Shown here piece by piece: positions 31,924 through 42,493 of a stretch of 64,000 bases of DNA. A program made the translations under genes and the position numbers. Numbering within the stretch: the stretch's first letter is position 1; each line of letters opens with the position of its first letter. Source of the stretch: Corynebacterium endometrii (GTDB lineage: Bacteria > Actinomycetota > Actinomycetes > Mycobacteriales > Mycobacteriaceae); assembly GCF_004795735.1 (NCBI RefSeq), contig NZ_CP039247.1, positions 682,001 through 746,000 on the forward strand. Reading direction: 5' to 3'. The notes under the pieces were generated by a model that saw only the letters and a list, made by a program, of their open reading frames with translations, was not told the DNA's origin and did not search any database.

Positions 31924-32784
31924 TTACTCAAAGGTAACGGTGTACAGGTCCGGCCACCGCTTACCGGTGAGGTAAAAGGCGTCCGTATCGGGGATGTGGG
32001 CTATTCCGTTGAGCACGTTATCCGGGTCCGGTTCCGCATTGTTAGCCACCTCGGTGGTATCGATGACCTCGGTCACCGCGCCCGTGGTTGGGTCGATGCG
32101 GATAATCTCTTTCTCCATCCAGACGTTGGCGTAGATCTGGCCATCCACGCATTCAAGTTCGTTGATATTGCCTACCGGCTTGCCCTCGAGGGTCACGGTG
32201 ACCCGGGAGATTTCCTCAAAGGTGGCGGGGTTGAGCAAACGCAGCTCGGGGGAGCCGTCGGACAAGGCAAGCTCATTGCCGAGGTTGCACAGGCCCCAGC
32301 CCTCGCCCTCGTAGGACGCCCGGGAGATTTCCTTTAACGTGGACGCGTCGCGCTGGATGGCCTCGCCGGCCTTCCAGGACAGCTGCCAGATAGTGTCATC
32401 CACGCGGGTAATGCCCTCGCCGAAAAGGTCCGGCTCCATATCCGCTTGCTGCCTGACCTCCATGGTGGCTGGGTCCACTCGATAGATGGCGGACTCGCCA
32501 TACTGGCCCGTGCCGATGAGCAGGCTGCCATCCGCGTCCACCTCAAGGCCTTGGGTGAAATACTCCGGGTTAAACGCGCCTACGGACTGCACCTTCGCCG
32601 TGAGGCGCTCCGGTGCCTGTGCCTGCCGTCCGGATTGACTGCCCGTTGGGGCGGGCGTGGGGCCGGCAGAGGGGCCACCGCTCGAACAGCCCGCTACCAG
32701 CGCGATAACAAGGCCCATGGCCGGCAACGCAAGGACCCCGGTGGCCGGCGAGAGGGGCTGAGATATGCCATTTGGTGTGCGCAT
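31924..32784 (-). CDS. Glutaminyl-peptide cyclotransferase lipoprotein
   Basis: This 286-aa protein has a lipoprotein signal (lipobox VAGC at about residues 30-33), a Ser/Pro/Gln-rich linker, and a five-bladed beta-propeller cyclase domain of the plant/bacterial type. Family segments visible are FTQGLEVDADGSLLIGTGQYGES, LFGEGITRVDDTIWQLSWKAG, LEGKPVGNINELECVDGQIYANVW and DPDNVLNGIAHIPDT. It converts N-terminal Gln of exported peptides to pyroglutamate and acts on the outer side of the membrane. It is transcribed ahead of the DUF2771 gene. Confidence 0.88.
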   Translation of the reverse strand: MRTPNGISQPLSPATGVLALPAMGLVIALVAGCSSGGPSAGPTPAPTGSQSGRQAQAPERLTAKVQSVGAFNPEYFTQGLEVDADGSLLIGTGQYGESAIYRVDPATMEVRQQADMEPDLFGEGITRVDDTIWQLSWKAGEAIQRDASTLKEISRASYEGEGWGLCNLGNELALSDGSPELRLLNPATFEEISRVTVTLEGKPVGNINELECVDGQIYANVWMEKEIIRIDPTTGAVTEVIDTTEVANNAEPDPDNVLNGIAHIPDTDAFYLTGKRWPDLYTVTFE

Positions 32785-32812
32785 GTTATCTATTCTGCCC
32801 CACTAAGACATA

Positions 32813-33514
32813 ATGGTGGACGTGTCCCCATCAACTAATCACTCCCGGAACAGAAAACGCCGCAAAGCGGGGCGTAACCCACTCATCGACTCGCGGGCGG
32901 TAGCCATTGCCCGCGAGGCCCTAGAGGAATTGGGCGAAGGCGATATTGGCGCCCACATCGGTGTGGGTGGCCTAGGGCCCAACGTGGCTACCCATCGGTT
33001 TGCGGCCAGCGTGCCCGGATACGCGGGGTGGGAATGGCAGGCGGTGGTGGCCTGCGCGGAGGGCTCGCGCTACGTCACCGTTAACGAGGTGGCCCTGGTG
33101 CCGGGCGAGGACCGGGACGCCCTGAAAGCCCCGGACTGGGTGCCGTATGCGGACCGCGTCCTGCCCGGCGACCTAGGCCCGGGTGACCTGATGCCGCCGG
33201 AACCGGACGACCCGCGCCTCGATGGCGAAGGTAATCTAACGGAATTCGCCATTAGGGAAGCGGAAAAACGGTGGCGCACGGGCGAATTCGGGCCGGGCTC
33301 TGAGATGGCCTCCAAGGCGCCGATGCAGTGCAAAACCTGCGCCTTCTACGCCCCGTTCAGGCCAAACTTCGGCGTCTGTGTCAATGAATACAGCGCGGAC
33401 CAAAATGTGGTGCATGCCACTTATGGCTGCGGCGCGCACTCAAAAACCAAGGTCAAGGACATGGAGTCCCAGCCGGTGGCCGAGGCCTTCGACGATGAGC
33501 GGCCGATATACTAG
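32813..33514 (+). CDS. DUF3027 protein
   Basis: This is a 233-aa soluble protein. It contains the actinobacterial DUF3027 core: an IGAHIGVGGLGPNVATHRFAASVPGYAGWEW region (about residues 46-75) and VPYADRVLPGDLGPGDLMPPEPDD (about 105-130). Near the C-terminus a CKTCAFYAPFRPNFGVCVNEYS cluster with four conserved Cys residues (the last in TYGCGAHS) suggests metal binding. The function is unknown. A GTG at 32822 is an alternative start. It diverges from the glutaminyl cyclase gene across 28 bp. Confidence 0.8.
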   Translation: MVDVSPSTNHSRNRKRRKAGRNPLIDSRAVAIAREALEELGEGDIGAHIGVGGLGPNVATHRFAASVPGYAGWEWQAVVACAEGSRYVTVNEVALVPGEDRDALKAPDWVPYADRVLPGDLGPGDLMPPEPDDPRLDGEGNLTEFAIREAEKRWRTGEFGPGSEMASKAPMQCKTCAFYAPFRPNFGVCVNEYSADQNVVHATYGCGAHSKTKVKDMESQPVAEAFDDERPIY

Positions 33515-33615
33515 CCCCATTGCGGGGGTAGGAGTCTCTTCCTATTCGGGGCGGCGGCCTGCGAAGATGAATCGGTAATTTAATCCTCCTGGCACTAGGT
33601 AAAGGGGCTACATCT

Positions 33616-35040
33616 ATGACCGATGTTCTCGACCGATATTTCAAACTAAAAGAACGCGGCACCTCAGTAGGCACCGAGGTCCGCGCGGGCATTGTTTCCT
33701 TCTTCGCAATGGCCTACATCCTTCTCCTCAACCCACTCATTCTGGGCACGGTCGAGGACTCGAACGGTGACGTCCTAGGCATTCCACAGGTGGCCGCCGC
33801 AACCGCCCTGGTCGCCGGCGTGATGACCATCCTGTTCGGCGCAATCACCAACTACCCGTTCGCCATCGCAGCGGGCCTGGGAATGAATACCTTCGTCGCG
33901 GTCACCCTGGTAATGGGGGAGGGGTTGACCTGGCCAGAGGCTATGGGGCTCGTGGTCATTGACGGCATAGTCATCGTGCTGCTGGCCGTCTCCGGCTTCC
34001 GCTCCGCGGTCTTCAAGGCCATCCCGGCCTCCATGAAGTCCGCAATGGGCGTGGGCATCGGCCTGTTCATCGCCATGATTGGGTTTGTGGACGCGGGCTT
34101 TGTCAAGCGAATTCCTGACGCGGCGGGTACCACCGTCCCCGTTTCCCTGGGCGATAACGGCCACATCAGCGCGTGGCCCACCGCCATCTTCGTGGTTGGC
34201 CTCATCATCTGCGGTTTCATGGTGATCCGCAACATTCCCGGCGGCCTGTTCCTAGGCATTGTGATCACCACCATCCTGGCCGTTATCACCGAGTCAATCG
34301 TGGGCGCGGGTTCTTCCGCCGACAATCCAAAGGGATGGAACCTGGCCGTGCCGCAGCTGCCAGAATCCCTTGGGGGTATGCCTGACCTGTCCATCGTGGG
34401 CGCCGTGGATCTAGCGGGCGCATTCGTGCGCGGGGGCGTGCTGGCTACCTCCCTGCTGGTGTTCGCATTGGTCCTGACCAATTTCTTCGACGCGATGGGC
34501 ACCATGACCGCCCTGGGCAAGCAGGCCAACCTGGCCGATGAGGAGGGCAACCTGCCGGACATGAAGAAGGCCCTGATTGTTGAGGGTATAGGTGCGGTTG
34601 CCGGCGGCGCGGGTTCCGTCTCTTCCAACACCGTCTACGTCGACTCTTCCGCGGGCATCGCGGATGGCGCGCGCACCGGCCTGGCGAACATCGTCACCGG
34701 CGTGCTCTTCCTGCTCGCAATGTTTTTGACCCCGCTCTACGAGGTGGTGCCAATCGAGGCCGCGGCGCCCGTCCTAGTCATCGTGGGCGTGCTCATGGCC
34801 ACGCAGATCACCCAGATCGATTGGAACGAGCTCCACATCGCGATCCCCGCATTTTTGACCATCGTGGTTATGCCGTTTACGTATTCCATCGCGCACGGCA
34901 TTGGCGTGGGTTTCATCGCCTACGCGTTGATGACCACCTTTGCCGGCAAGGCGAAGCAGGTGCACTGGCTGATGTGGCTGATCGCGGCCCTGTTCGTGGT
35001 CTACTTCGCCATGGACCCAATTCTGGCCCTGGTGAGCTAG
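33616..35040 (+). CDS. NCS2-family purine permease (guanine/hypoxanthine type)
   Basis: This 474-aa polytopic membrane protein of the AzgA/PbuG type starts with RAGIVSFFAMAYILLLNP. NPLILG, AAGLGMNTFVA and FFDAMGTMTALGKQA are family segments that line the purine site. GAGSVSSNTVYVDSSAGIADGARTGLANIVTG is the highly conserved late loop. It imports hypoxanthine, guanine or adenine with protons. It has its own upstream region of about 100 bp and is followed by a SpoU methyltransferase gene. Confidence 0.9.
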   Translation: MTDVLDRYFKLKERGTSVGTEVRAGIVSFFAMAYILLLNPLILGTVEDSNGDVLGIPQVAAATALVAGVMTILFGAITNYPFAIAAGLGMNTFVAVTLVMGEGLTWPEAMGLVVIDGIVIVLLAVSGFRSAVFKAIPASMKSAMGVGIGLFIAMIGFVDAGFVKRIPDAAGTTVPVSLGDNGHISAWPTAIFVVGLIICGFMVIRNIPGGLFLGIVITTILAVITESIVGAGSSADNPKGWNLAVPQLPESLGGMPDLSIVGAVDLAGAFVRGGVLATSLLVFALVLTNFFDAMGTMTALGKQANLADEEGNLPDMKKALIVEGIGAVAGGAGSVSSNTVYVDSSAGIADGARTGLANIVTGVLFLLAMFLTPLYEVVPIEAAAPVLVIVGVLMATQITQIDWNELHIAIPAFLTIVVMPFTYSIAHGIGVGFIAYALMTTFAGKAKQVHWLMWLIAALFVVYFAMDPILALVS

Positions 35041-35058
35041 CCCGGTAATCTTGAGCGC

Positions 35059-35865
35059 ATGACGCGCATCGTGATTGACAACCCTGAAGACCCTCGCCTA
35101 GATGACGTTCGCGACCTGAACAGGTCCGATTCCTCAGGCGAGGGTCTTGTCATAGCCGAAGGGCCCTTGGTGGTCTCCCGCCTGGCGCAATCCCGGTTTC
35201 CGCTCCGCTGCCTGGTGGGTTTTGCCCCGAAACTGGATGCGTACATCGAAGAGTACGGCGCGCCGGGATGCCCGGTTTACGAGGTGACCCGCGAGACGCT
35301 CAAGGCCGTGGCCGGCTTCGATATGCACCGCGGGCTCGTGGCGGCGGCGGACAGGGCGGAGCCGCTGGACCTGGAAGACGTCATCGCCTCCTCCAAGACG
35401 GTGGTGATCATGGAGGGCGTTGGCGATCACGAGAACATCGGCTCCATATTCCGCAACGCCGCGGGGATGGACGTAGACGCGGTGCTTTTGGGATCCGGTG
35501 CTGCTGACCCGCTCTACCGCAGGAGCGTGCGAGTGTCCATGGGGCATGTGCTGCGCCTGCCTTTCGCCCGCTTCGATGGCGGGTTCACCACGTGGCAGCG
35601 CGGACTGCAGCAGCTCGCCCAAAAAGGGTTCCGCTTGGTCTCCCTGACCCCTCATGAGGATGCGGTCCATCTGGCGGACGCCATGGACGGGGCGGAAAAG
35701 GTCGCGTTGCTTGTCGGCGCCGAAGGACCGGGGCTTACCGAACACGCAATGAGGGCAACGCACGTGCGCGCCCGCATCCCGATGGCGCCCGGAACTGACT
35801 CCCTCAACGTGGCGACGTCCGCCGCGATTGCCTTCTACGAACGTCAACGTTCCTTGCGCGGTTAA
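35059..35865 (+). CDS. SpoU/TrmH-family RNA 2'-O-methyltransferase
   Basis: This is a 268-aa SPOUT methyltransferase. The N-terminal RNA-binding region has VIAEGPLVVSRL. The C-terminal trefoil-knot domain carries the three SpoU motifs: ENIGSIFRNAAG, LLVGAEGPGLTE and IPMAPGTDSLNVATSAAIAFY. It transfers a methyl group from SAM to a ribose 2'-OH of rRNA or tRNA; the target is not readable from sequence. The start is 18 bp after the purine permease stop, so they are likely co-transcribed. The 3' end converges with the DUF6928-like gene. Confidence 0.88.
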   Translation: MTRIVIDNPEDPRLDDVRDLNRSDSSGEGLVIAEGPLVVSRLAQSRFPLRCLVGFAPKLDAYIEEYGAPGCPVYEVTRETLKAVAGFDMHRGLVAAADRAEPLDLEDVIASSKTVVIMEGVGDHENIGSIFRNAAGMDVDAVLLGSGAADPLYRRSVRVSMGHVLRLPFARFDGGFTTWQRGLQQLAQKGFRLVSLTPHEDAVHLADAMDGAEKVALLVGAEGPGLTEHAMRATHVRARIPMAPGTDSLNVATSAAIAFYERQRSLRG

Positions 35866-35882
35866 GACTGCGCGCCCGCACG

Positions 35883-36782
35883 CTACTTGTTGCGGTTGTG
35901 AAGCCTTTCGGCGAGTGATTCAGACGCGTGGGTCAGCCCGCGGCCGAGCTTCTTTAACAGGACCTTGCCCTCGCGGCCCACGCGGCGGGCCGCATCCGTC
36001 GAGGCGGCCTTAAGGCGGGCGAATTCATCACCGGTGGCCGGCTCTGGGGCATCCACGTGCGATTCATAATCGTCATAATCCGAATGGGCGGAGCCCAAGC
36101 CAAGCTTGGAAGCGGAGGCGCTGGCTACCTCGGTTACGGTCTTAGGGCTAGGCTTTGGCTCGTCCACCTTTGGCTCGGGGCGTCCGTCTACGGCGTAGCC
36201 CACTACCTGGAGGTCCGGGCCGTCCTCGCCAACCTCGACTCCCAGCCAGTGGCGCTGGGCGGACTCCATGAGATCCTGCGGCTGAAATGGCAGCGCGATC
36301 CCTCCCTCGGTGGTGGATTTCTCACCCGCCCAATAGGGCCCCTCGAAGGGCTCAGGGAGGCCTTCATCCTCGAAGATTTCGTAGCGGGTGCCGCAGAAGG
36401 AGCGCTTCAGCGTGCTGCGATGCCAATGGGCAAAGCCCGCGTAGTCCTCATTCTCATTTGATGCGAAGACAAACACGTCCCTCGCCGGGACCGCAAACAA
36501 CAGGAGAGGGGACAGCTTGGATAGGCAGAGGCCATCATCCATGATGACGGTCTGAACCACGGTCACGCCGGGGTAGCCGCCGATGTAAAACTCGCCCACG
36601 TCGGCCTGGGCGGAACGGTTCAGCGGAAACTGGCCGATTGGGGTCACCGGGAACGCCGGATTGAGCTGGGCCAAGTACTTGCGGCCAAACCCGCGATCAG
36701 CCTTGGGCTCCGCTTTCAACACAGCAGCGGGGTCAGCAGCGTTGATGTACCACAGGGTGACAACTGCGCGGGACACATTCAC
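35883..36782 (-). CDS. DUF6928-like protein adjacent to sepH
   Basis: This is a 299-aa protein. Residues 1 to about 190 resemble the actinobacterial DUF6928 pattern: a TLWYINAADPAAVL start, GEFYIGGYPGVTVVQ, RDVFVFASNENEDYAGFAHW and FEGPYWAG. The last 100 residues are low-complexity and charged (Pro/Lys, then an Ala/Arg helix with RRVGREGKVLLKKLGRGL), resembling a membrane-peripheral or nucleic-acid-binding tail. The function is unknown. It is 51 bp downstream of sepH on the same strand, so a role linked to division is possible but unproven. Confidence 0.55.
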   Translation of the reverse strand: MNVSRAVVTLWYINAADPAAVLKAEPKADRGFGRKYLAQLNPAFPVTPIGQFPLNRSAQADVGEFYIGGYPGVTVVQTVIMDDGLCLSKLSPLLLFAVPARDVFVFASNENEDYAGFAHWHRSTLKRSFCGTRYEIFEDEGLPEPFEGPYWAGEKSTTEGGIALPFQPQDLMESAQRHWLGVEVGEDGPDLQVVGYAVDGRPEPKVDEPKPSPKTVTEVASASASKLGLGSAHSDYDDYESHVDAPEPATGDEFARLKAASTDAARRVGREGKVLLKKLGRGLTHASESLAERLHNRNK

Positions 36783-36833
36783 TGGGGCGCTCCTTATGAG
36801 TTTGTGAAATTAGATAGCGAATAAGGGTTAGGG

Positions 36834-38003
36834 TTAATCGCGTGGGCGCTTGGTGTTAGCACGCACGCCCAGAAGAACGTCTTCCCAGTGCGGGGTGACT
36901 GCCTTGCGGCGGCGATTCTTTGGCTTTGGTTGTGGGTCGGGATTCTGCAGGAAGTCCTCACCTGCTGCCGAATCCTCAGGCGCCCCGGCCTCCTTCGACT
37001 CTCCGCGCTGCCCGCCACGGCCCTTGCCGTCCTTGCGGCGGGCGGCGCGGCGGGACTCAACGGTTGGGATGTCATCGCGGGTGATTTCAGTAGGGGACTG
37101 CGCCGAGTTATCGGCGAAATCCTTGTCCTCTGTGGCAAAGCCCGCCGTGTACTCCGCATCAGCGGCATCGTGAGGGGCGTCCTCGAACTCGTCGTAGTAC
37201 GAGTCATGGCCATCGATGGCCTTGTCGTAGCGGGAACCGCGGCCCACGGAGGTCAGGGAGCGAACCGGCTGAACGAAATCCGGATCGGTCAGGTCTGCGG
37301 CCACGGAGTTGCGTGCCACCACGGTTGCCGGGGAGGTCATGGACTGCTTGAAGGTCCACACTGCCTCATTCTCGGACAAGCCAGCCCGCCACGTCACCTT
37401 GACCACCCAGGGCTCGCCCTTTTCACGCACGGCGTCCCAGGTTGCCTCGCTCAAGGAATGCCCGCGGGCGGCAAAAGCGGTGGCGAGAATCTCCCATAGG
37501 GTCAGCTTGGCGGGGCCATCCTCACGCACCGGGTGCGCCTGCTTTGCCAGCTCGGAGATGCGCTCGCGCTCCAGCATGACCGGATGGGCGAAGGACTCCA
37601 CGCGGGATTCCACAACTCCCATTTCTTCCGCCAATTCCGCCGCGGTTGCGCCTGCGCGGATGCGGTGCTGGACCTCGGCGGGGCTCATGGTGAGATGTTC
37701 AGAGCGCCGCGGCTCAGAATCCGCAGCGGGCTGTGAGCCCGCAACGCGCAGGCCCGTGGGGCCCGCCGAGCCCTCAGCCGCCGCACCCGTGGGCTCGGTG
37801 GTCCGCTGAGTTTCTTCCGTGGTACCGCCCTCATTGGTCTCAGAAGGGTTGCCCGCGCCCGCTTCACCATTGCCTGGAACGAGGAGCTCTTTGAGATCAT
37901 CGGTGACGGCGAAGAAGAACTCTTCGCCCGTATCTGCATTATCGGCACGGAAAACTAAAGAAGTCTCAGTGGACTCGTGACGAGCGAGGAACAACTCGCG
38001 CAT
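36834..38003 (-). CDS. sepH: SepH septation protein (DUF3071)
   Basis: This is a 389-aa protein. The N-terminal DUF3071 domain begins MRELFLARHESTETSLVFR. A helix-turn-helix-like segment VQHRIRAGATAAELAEEMGVVESRV (about residues 108-132) follows, and the C-terminal half is disordered, acidic and basic in blocks. SepH of actinobacteria binds FtsZ and stimulates its assembly during division. ATG at 38003 has GGAG five bases upstream; a GTG two codons earlier is less likely. Its position beside serC is conserved in actinobacteria. Confidence 0.88.
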   Translation of the reverse strand: MRELFLARHESTETSLVFRADNADTGEEFFFAVTDDLKELLVPGNGEAGAGNPSETNEGGTTEETQRTTEPTGAAAEGSAGPTGLRVAGSQPAADSEPRRSEHLTMSPAEVQHRIRAGATAAELAEEMGVVESRVESFAHPVMLERERISELAKQAHPVREDGPAKLTLWEILATAFAARGHSLSEATWDAVREKGEPWVVKVTWRAGLSENEAVWTFKQSMTSPATVVARNSVAADLTDPDFVQPVRSLTSVGRGSRYDKAIDGHDSYYDEFEDAPHDAADAEYTAGFATEDKDFADNSAQSPTEITRDDIPTVESRRAARRKDGKGRGGQRGESKEAGAPEDSAAGEDFLQNPDPQPKPKNRRRKAVTPHWEDVLLGVRANTKRPRD

Positions 38004-38118
38004 GGGCACTCCTTTATTAGGGGCATGTGACTAGTCCCACCTTAACGCACAATGCGCCCTCCCCTTCGATGGGTCAGGCGCATGTTGGCGGGGTTGAAAC
38101 CCCTGTGGCTGTTGTGAT

Positions 38119-39562
<1,444 letters not shown>

Positions 39563-40855
39563 GTGGCTTCTGAAGACAACAAGGTTGTCCTCCAATACCC
39601 TGGTGGCGAATATGAAATGAACATCAAGGAGTCCACCGAAGGTGATTCCGGCTTCGATATTGGCAAACTCCGCAACGAGACTGGCCTAGTTACCTTCGAC
39701 CCGGGCTACGCCGCCACCGGCTCCACCGAGTCAAAGATCACCTTCATCAATGGTGAAGAGGGCATCCTCCGTCACCGCGGCTACGACATCGCAGACCTGG
39801 CGGAAAACGCGACCTTCAATGAGGTTTCCTACCTGCTGATTAAGGGCGAACTGCCAACCCAGGAGCAGCTCACCAAGTTCAACGATGAGATCCGTCACCA
39901 CACGTTGCTGGATGAGGATTTCAAGGCGCAGTTCTCCATCTTCCCGCGCAACGCGCACCCAATGGCGGTACTGGCTTCCTCCGTTAACATTTTGTCCACC
40001 TACTACCAGGATGAGCTCAACCCACTGGACGAGGCTCAGCTGGACAAGGCAACCGTTCGCCTGCTGGCGAAGGTTCCAATGCTCGCCGCATACGCTTACC
40101 GCGCGTCCCAGGGCAAGCCCTACATGTACCCAGACAACAAGCTGAATGCGCGTGAGAACTTCCTGCGCATGATGTTCGGTTACCCAACCGAGGAGTACGA
40201 GGTAGATCCGGTTGTCACCAAGGCTCTGGACAAGCTGCTTATCCTGCACGCTGACCACGAGCAGAACTGCTCCACCTCCACCGTCCGCATGATTGGTTCC
40301 GCACAGGCCAACCTGTTCGTCTCCATCGCTGGCGGCATCAACGCCCTGTCCGGCCCGCTGCACGGCGGCGCTAACCAGGCGGTTCTCGAGATGCTGGATG
40401 ACATCCAGGCAAACAACGGCGGTGACGCTACTGACTTCATGAACCGCGTGAAGAACAAGGAAAAGGGCGTCCGCCTGATGGGCTTCGGCCACCGCGTGTA
40501 CAAGAACTACGATCCACGCGCGGCCATCGTCAAGGAGACTGCACACGAGATCCTCGAGCACCTCGGCGGCGACCCAATGCTGGATCTGGCCATGGACCTC
40601 GAGAAGATCGCTCTGGAAGACGAGTACTTCGTGTCCCGCAAGCTGTACCCGAACGTGGACTTCTACACGGGCCTGATCTACCGCGCGATGGGCTTCCCAA
40701 CGGACTTCTTCACCGTGCTGTTCGCCATTGGTCGCCTCCCGGGCTGGATCGCTCAGTACCGCGAGCAGCTTGAGATCAACACCAAGATCAACCGCCCTCG
40801 CCAGATCTACACCGGCGAGACCCTGCGCAAGGTAACCCCTCGCTCGGAGCGTTAA
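39563..40855 (+). CDS. gltA: Citrate synthase
   Basis: This is a 430-aa type II citrate synthase. The residues expected for the active site are visible: His in the LHADHEQNCSTSTVR segment, GPLHGGANQAVLEML, MGFGHRVYKNYDPRA with His and Arg, and a late Asp region. It condenses oxaloacetate and acetyl-CoA. GTG at 39563 is chosen because AAGGA sits seven bases upstream and the known corynebacterial protein has a similar start. A compact terminator and a second long hairpin follow. Confidence 0.97.
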   Translation: MASEDNKVVLQYPGGEYEMNIKESTEGDSGFDIGKLRNETGLVTFDPGYAATGSTESKITFINGEEGILRHRGYDIADLAENATFNEVSYLLIKGELPTQEQLTKFNDEIRHHTLLDEDFKAQFSIFPRNAHPMAVLASSVNILSTYYQDELNPLDEAQLDKATVRLLAKVPMLAAYAYRASQGKPYMYPDNKLNARENFLRMMFGYPTEEYEVDPVVTKALDKLLILHADHEQNCSTSTVRMIGSAQANLFVSIAGGINALSGPLHGGANQAVLEMLDDIQANNGGDATDFMNRVKNKEKGVRLMGFGHRVYKNYDPRAAIVKETAHEILEHLGGDPMLDLAMDLEKIALEDEYFVSRKLYPNVDFYTGLIYRAMGFPTDFFTVLFAIGRLPGWIAQYREQLEINTKINRPRQIYTGETLRKVTPRSER

Positions 40856-40876
40856 TTTCACGGTAATTTATGCCTT

Positions 40877-40903
40877 AAGATTCAGGAAAAATGAATCTTT
40901 TTG
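40877..40903 (+). terminator. gltA terminator
   Basis: An 8-bp stem (40877-40884 with 40892-40899) is followed by five T residues. It is 22 bp past the gltA stop. Confidence 0.85.
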
Positions 40904-40966
40904 CAGGGCCGAACTTCGCCTTGTGAGAATACCCAGGTAGAATCACAAGACGGAGGTTCGGCCCTG
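40904..40966. other. Long hairpin between gltA and the FKBP gene
   Basis: An 11-bp perfect outer stem (40904-40914 with 40956-40966) and a 7-bp inner stem (40920-40926 with 40943-40949) are separated by a small internal loop with partial pairing. It lies right behind the gltA terminator and has no U-tract. It might be a processed RNA element, a protein-binding structure or a small palindromic repeat. Confidence 0.65.
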
Positions 40967-41042
40967 AGCCGTTTGCATACCTCTTTATAAACTTTGTGGA
41001 AACACGAGATGTAAATCGAGAAACTCTAGAAAGAGGGTTCCC

Positions 41043-41399
41043 ATGGAAAAGCCAATCATTGAGCCAAAGTCCGGGCCAGCTCCTGTAGACGTAACTATCG
41101 AGGACATCGTTGTTGGTGACGGCGCCGAGGCACAGCCGGGTGGCGTAGTGGAGGTTCACTACGTAGGCGCTGACTACGAGACCAACGAAGAATTTGATTC
41201 CTCCTGGGACCGTGGCGATTCCATCGAGTTTCCACTCTCCGGCCTTATCGCCGGTTGGCAGGAGGGCATCCCCGGCATGAAGGTTGGCGGCCGCCGCGAG
41301 CTGATCATCCCTCCAGAGGCCGCTTACGGCCCCGCAGGCGGCGGCCACCCGCTGTCCGGCCGTACCCTGGTCTTCGTCATTGACCTGCTGCGCGCCTAA
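41043..41399 (+). CDS. FKBP-type peptidyl-prolyl cis-trans isomerase
   Basis: This is a 118-aa single-domain FKBP. Active-site segments seen are VEVHYVGADYETNEEFDSSWDRGD, SIEFPLSGLIAGWQEGIPGMKVGGRR and LVFVIDLL. It catalyses proline isomerisation in the cytoplasm; no signal peptide is present. ATG at 41043 has AGAGGG just upstream. The location after gltA is conserved in corynebacteria, but co-regulation is doubtful because of the terminator between them. Confidence 0.93.
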   Translation: MEKPIIEPKSGPAPVDVTIEDIVVGDGAEAQPGGVVEVHYVGADYETNEEFDSSWDRGDSIEFPLSGLIAGWQEGIPGMKVGGRRELIIPPEAAYGPAGGGHPLSGRTLVFVIDLLRA

Positions 41400-41519
41400 T
41401 TCATTCCGGGGTCCATAGCGCGCGCCACCCTAGCCTCCTTCGCGGCATCCATCAAGGATGTGGCGGGGGAGGCTTTAGTTTTTCTGCGCGCGGGGGCCGA
41501 AACGGGCACAATGGAGCCT

Positions 41520-42386
41520 ATGGCTGACCTATCACAAATCAATGTCCCGACCGTAACGCTTAATGACGACCGAGAAATGCCGTTGTTGGGCCTTGGCACG
41601 TATAAGCTCCGTGGGGCCGAGGGGGAGAAAATCGTCCGCCAGGCCATCGAGCTGGGCTATCGCAAATTTGATACCGCGTCAATGTATGCCAATGAGGACA
41701 TCGTGGGAAAGGCCATTAATGACGCCGTCGCGGCCGGTGACGTGAGCCGTGATGAAATCTTTGTCACTACCAAGTTGTGGAATGATGACCAGGGCCGGGA
41801 CAACGTGGCCCCGGCGTTCCATAAGTCCCTGACAAACCTGGGTCTTGACTACGTGGATCTATACCTGGTGCACTGGCCGTGCCCGGCGAAGGGGCTGTAT
41901 GCGGAGACCTTCGATGAAATAGCCCGGATGCAGGGGATGGGGCAGATCGCCTCCATCGGCGTAGCGAACTTCTATGAAGAGACCTTGCGTGATTTGGCTT
42001 CTAAGACCGGTGTGGTTCCGGTCTCCAACCAGGTTGAGCTGCATCCGGGTTTCACGCAGCCAGAGCTGCGAAAGGTGCATGAAGAACTGGGCGTGGTGAC
42101 CGAAGCCTGGGCGCCTATCGCCCGCGGTGCCGTGCTGGATAACCCTGAGCTCAAGCAGGTGGCGGGCGAATTGGGCGCCACCGAGGGGCAGGTGGCCCTG
42201 GCTTACCTCATGCAGCTTGGAATTTCCGTGATTCCAAAGACCGCCACGCCGTCACGCCTGGAGGAGAACCTTGGGGCGGCGGGCGTCACGCTCTCCAGCG
42301 CACAGATGGATGCCATCGCCGGCCTCGAGGGGCGGGAGGGCTTTGGCCGCATGTTTAACGATCCGCGCCAGTGGCCAGAGGATTAG
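41520..42386 (+). CDS. Aldo/keto reductase
   Basis: This 288-aa AKR is of the 2,5-diketo-D-gluconate reductase type. The catalytic tetrad is visible: Asp and Tyr in KFDTASMYANED, Lys in FVTTKLWND and His in YLVHWPCP. NADPH-binding residues lie in the C-terminal VIPKTATPSRLEENL. Physiological substrates are carbonyl compounds and cannot be specified. ATG at 41511 is an alternative start; neither has a good ribosome site, so the transcript may be leaderless. Confidence 0.88.
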   Translation: MADLSQINVPTVTLNDDREMPLLGLGTYKLRGAEGEKIVRQAIELGYRKFDTASMYANEDIVGKAINDAVAAGDVSRDEIFVTTKLWNDDQGRDNVAPAFHKSLTNLGLDYVDLYLVHWPCPAKGLYAETFDEIARMQGMGQIASIGVANFYEETLRDLASKTGVVPVSNQVELHPGFTQPELRKVHEELGVVTEAWAPIARGAVLDNPELKQVAGELGATEGQVALAYLMQLGISVIPKTATPSRLEENLGAAGVTLSSAQMDAIAGLEGREGFGRMFNDPRQWPED

Positions 42387-42454
42387 GCGCACCTTCCGTC
42401 AGTATCCGCATACCGCGGGATAAAGCACTGAGGGTGCATAACCTAGATTGATTT

Positions 42455-42493
42455 AGCCGCTTCCTTAACCCGTAAGGGTAGGGGGCGGCTCTT
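42455..42493 (+). terminator. Terminator after the aldo/keto reductase gene
   Basis: AGCCGC at 42455-42460 pairs with GCGGCT at 42485-42490, with an inner TAACCC/GGGTA stem, then CTTG. The tail is poor in T, so termination may be partial. Confidence 0.55.
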
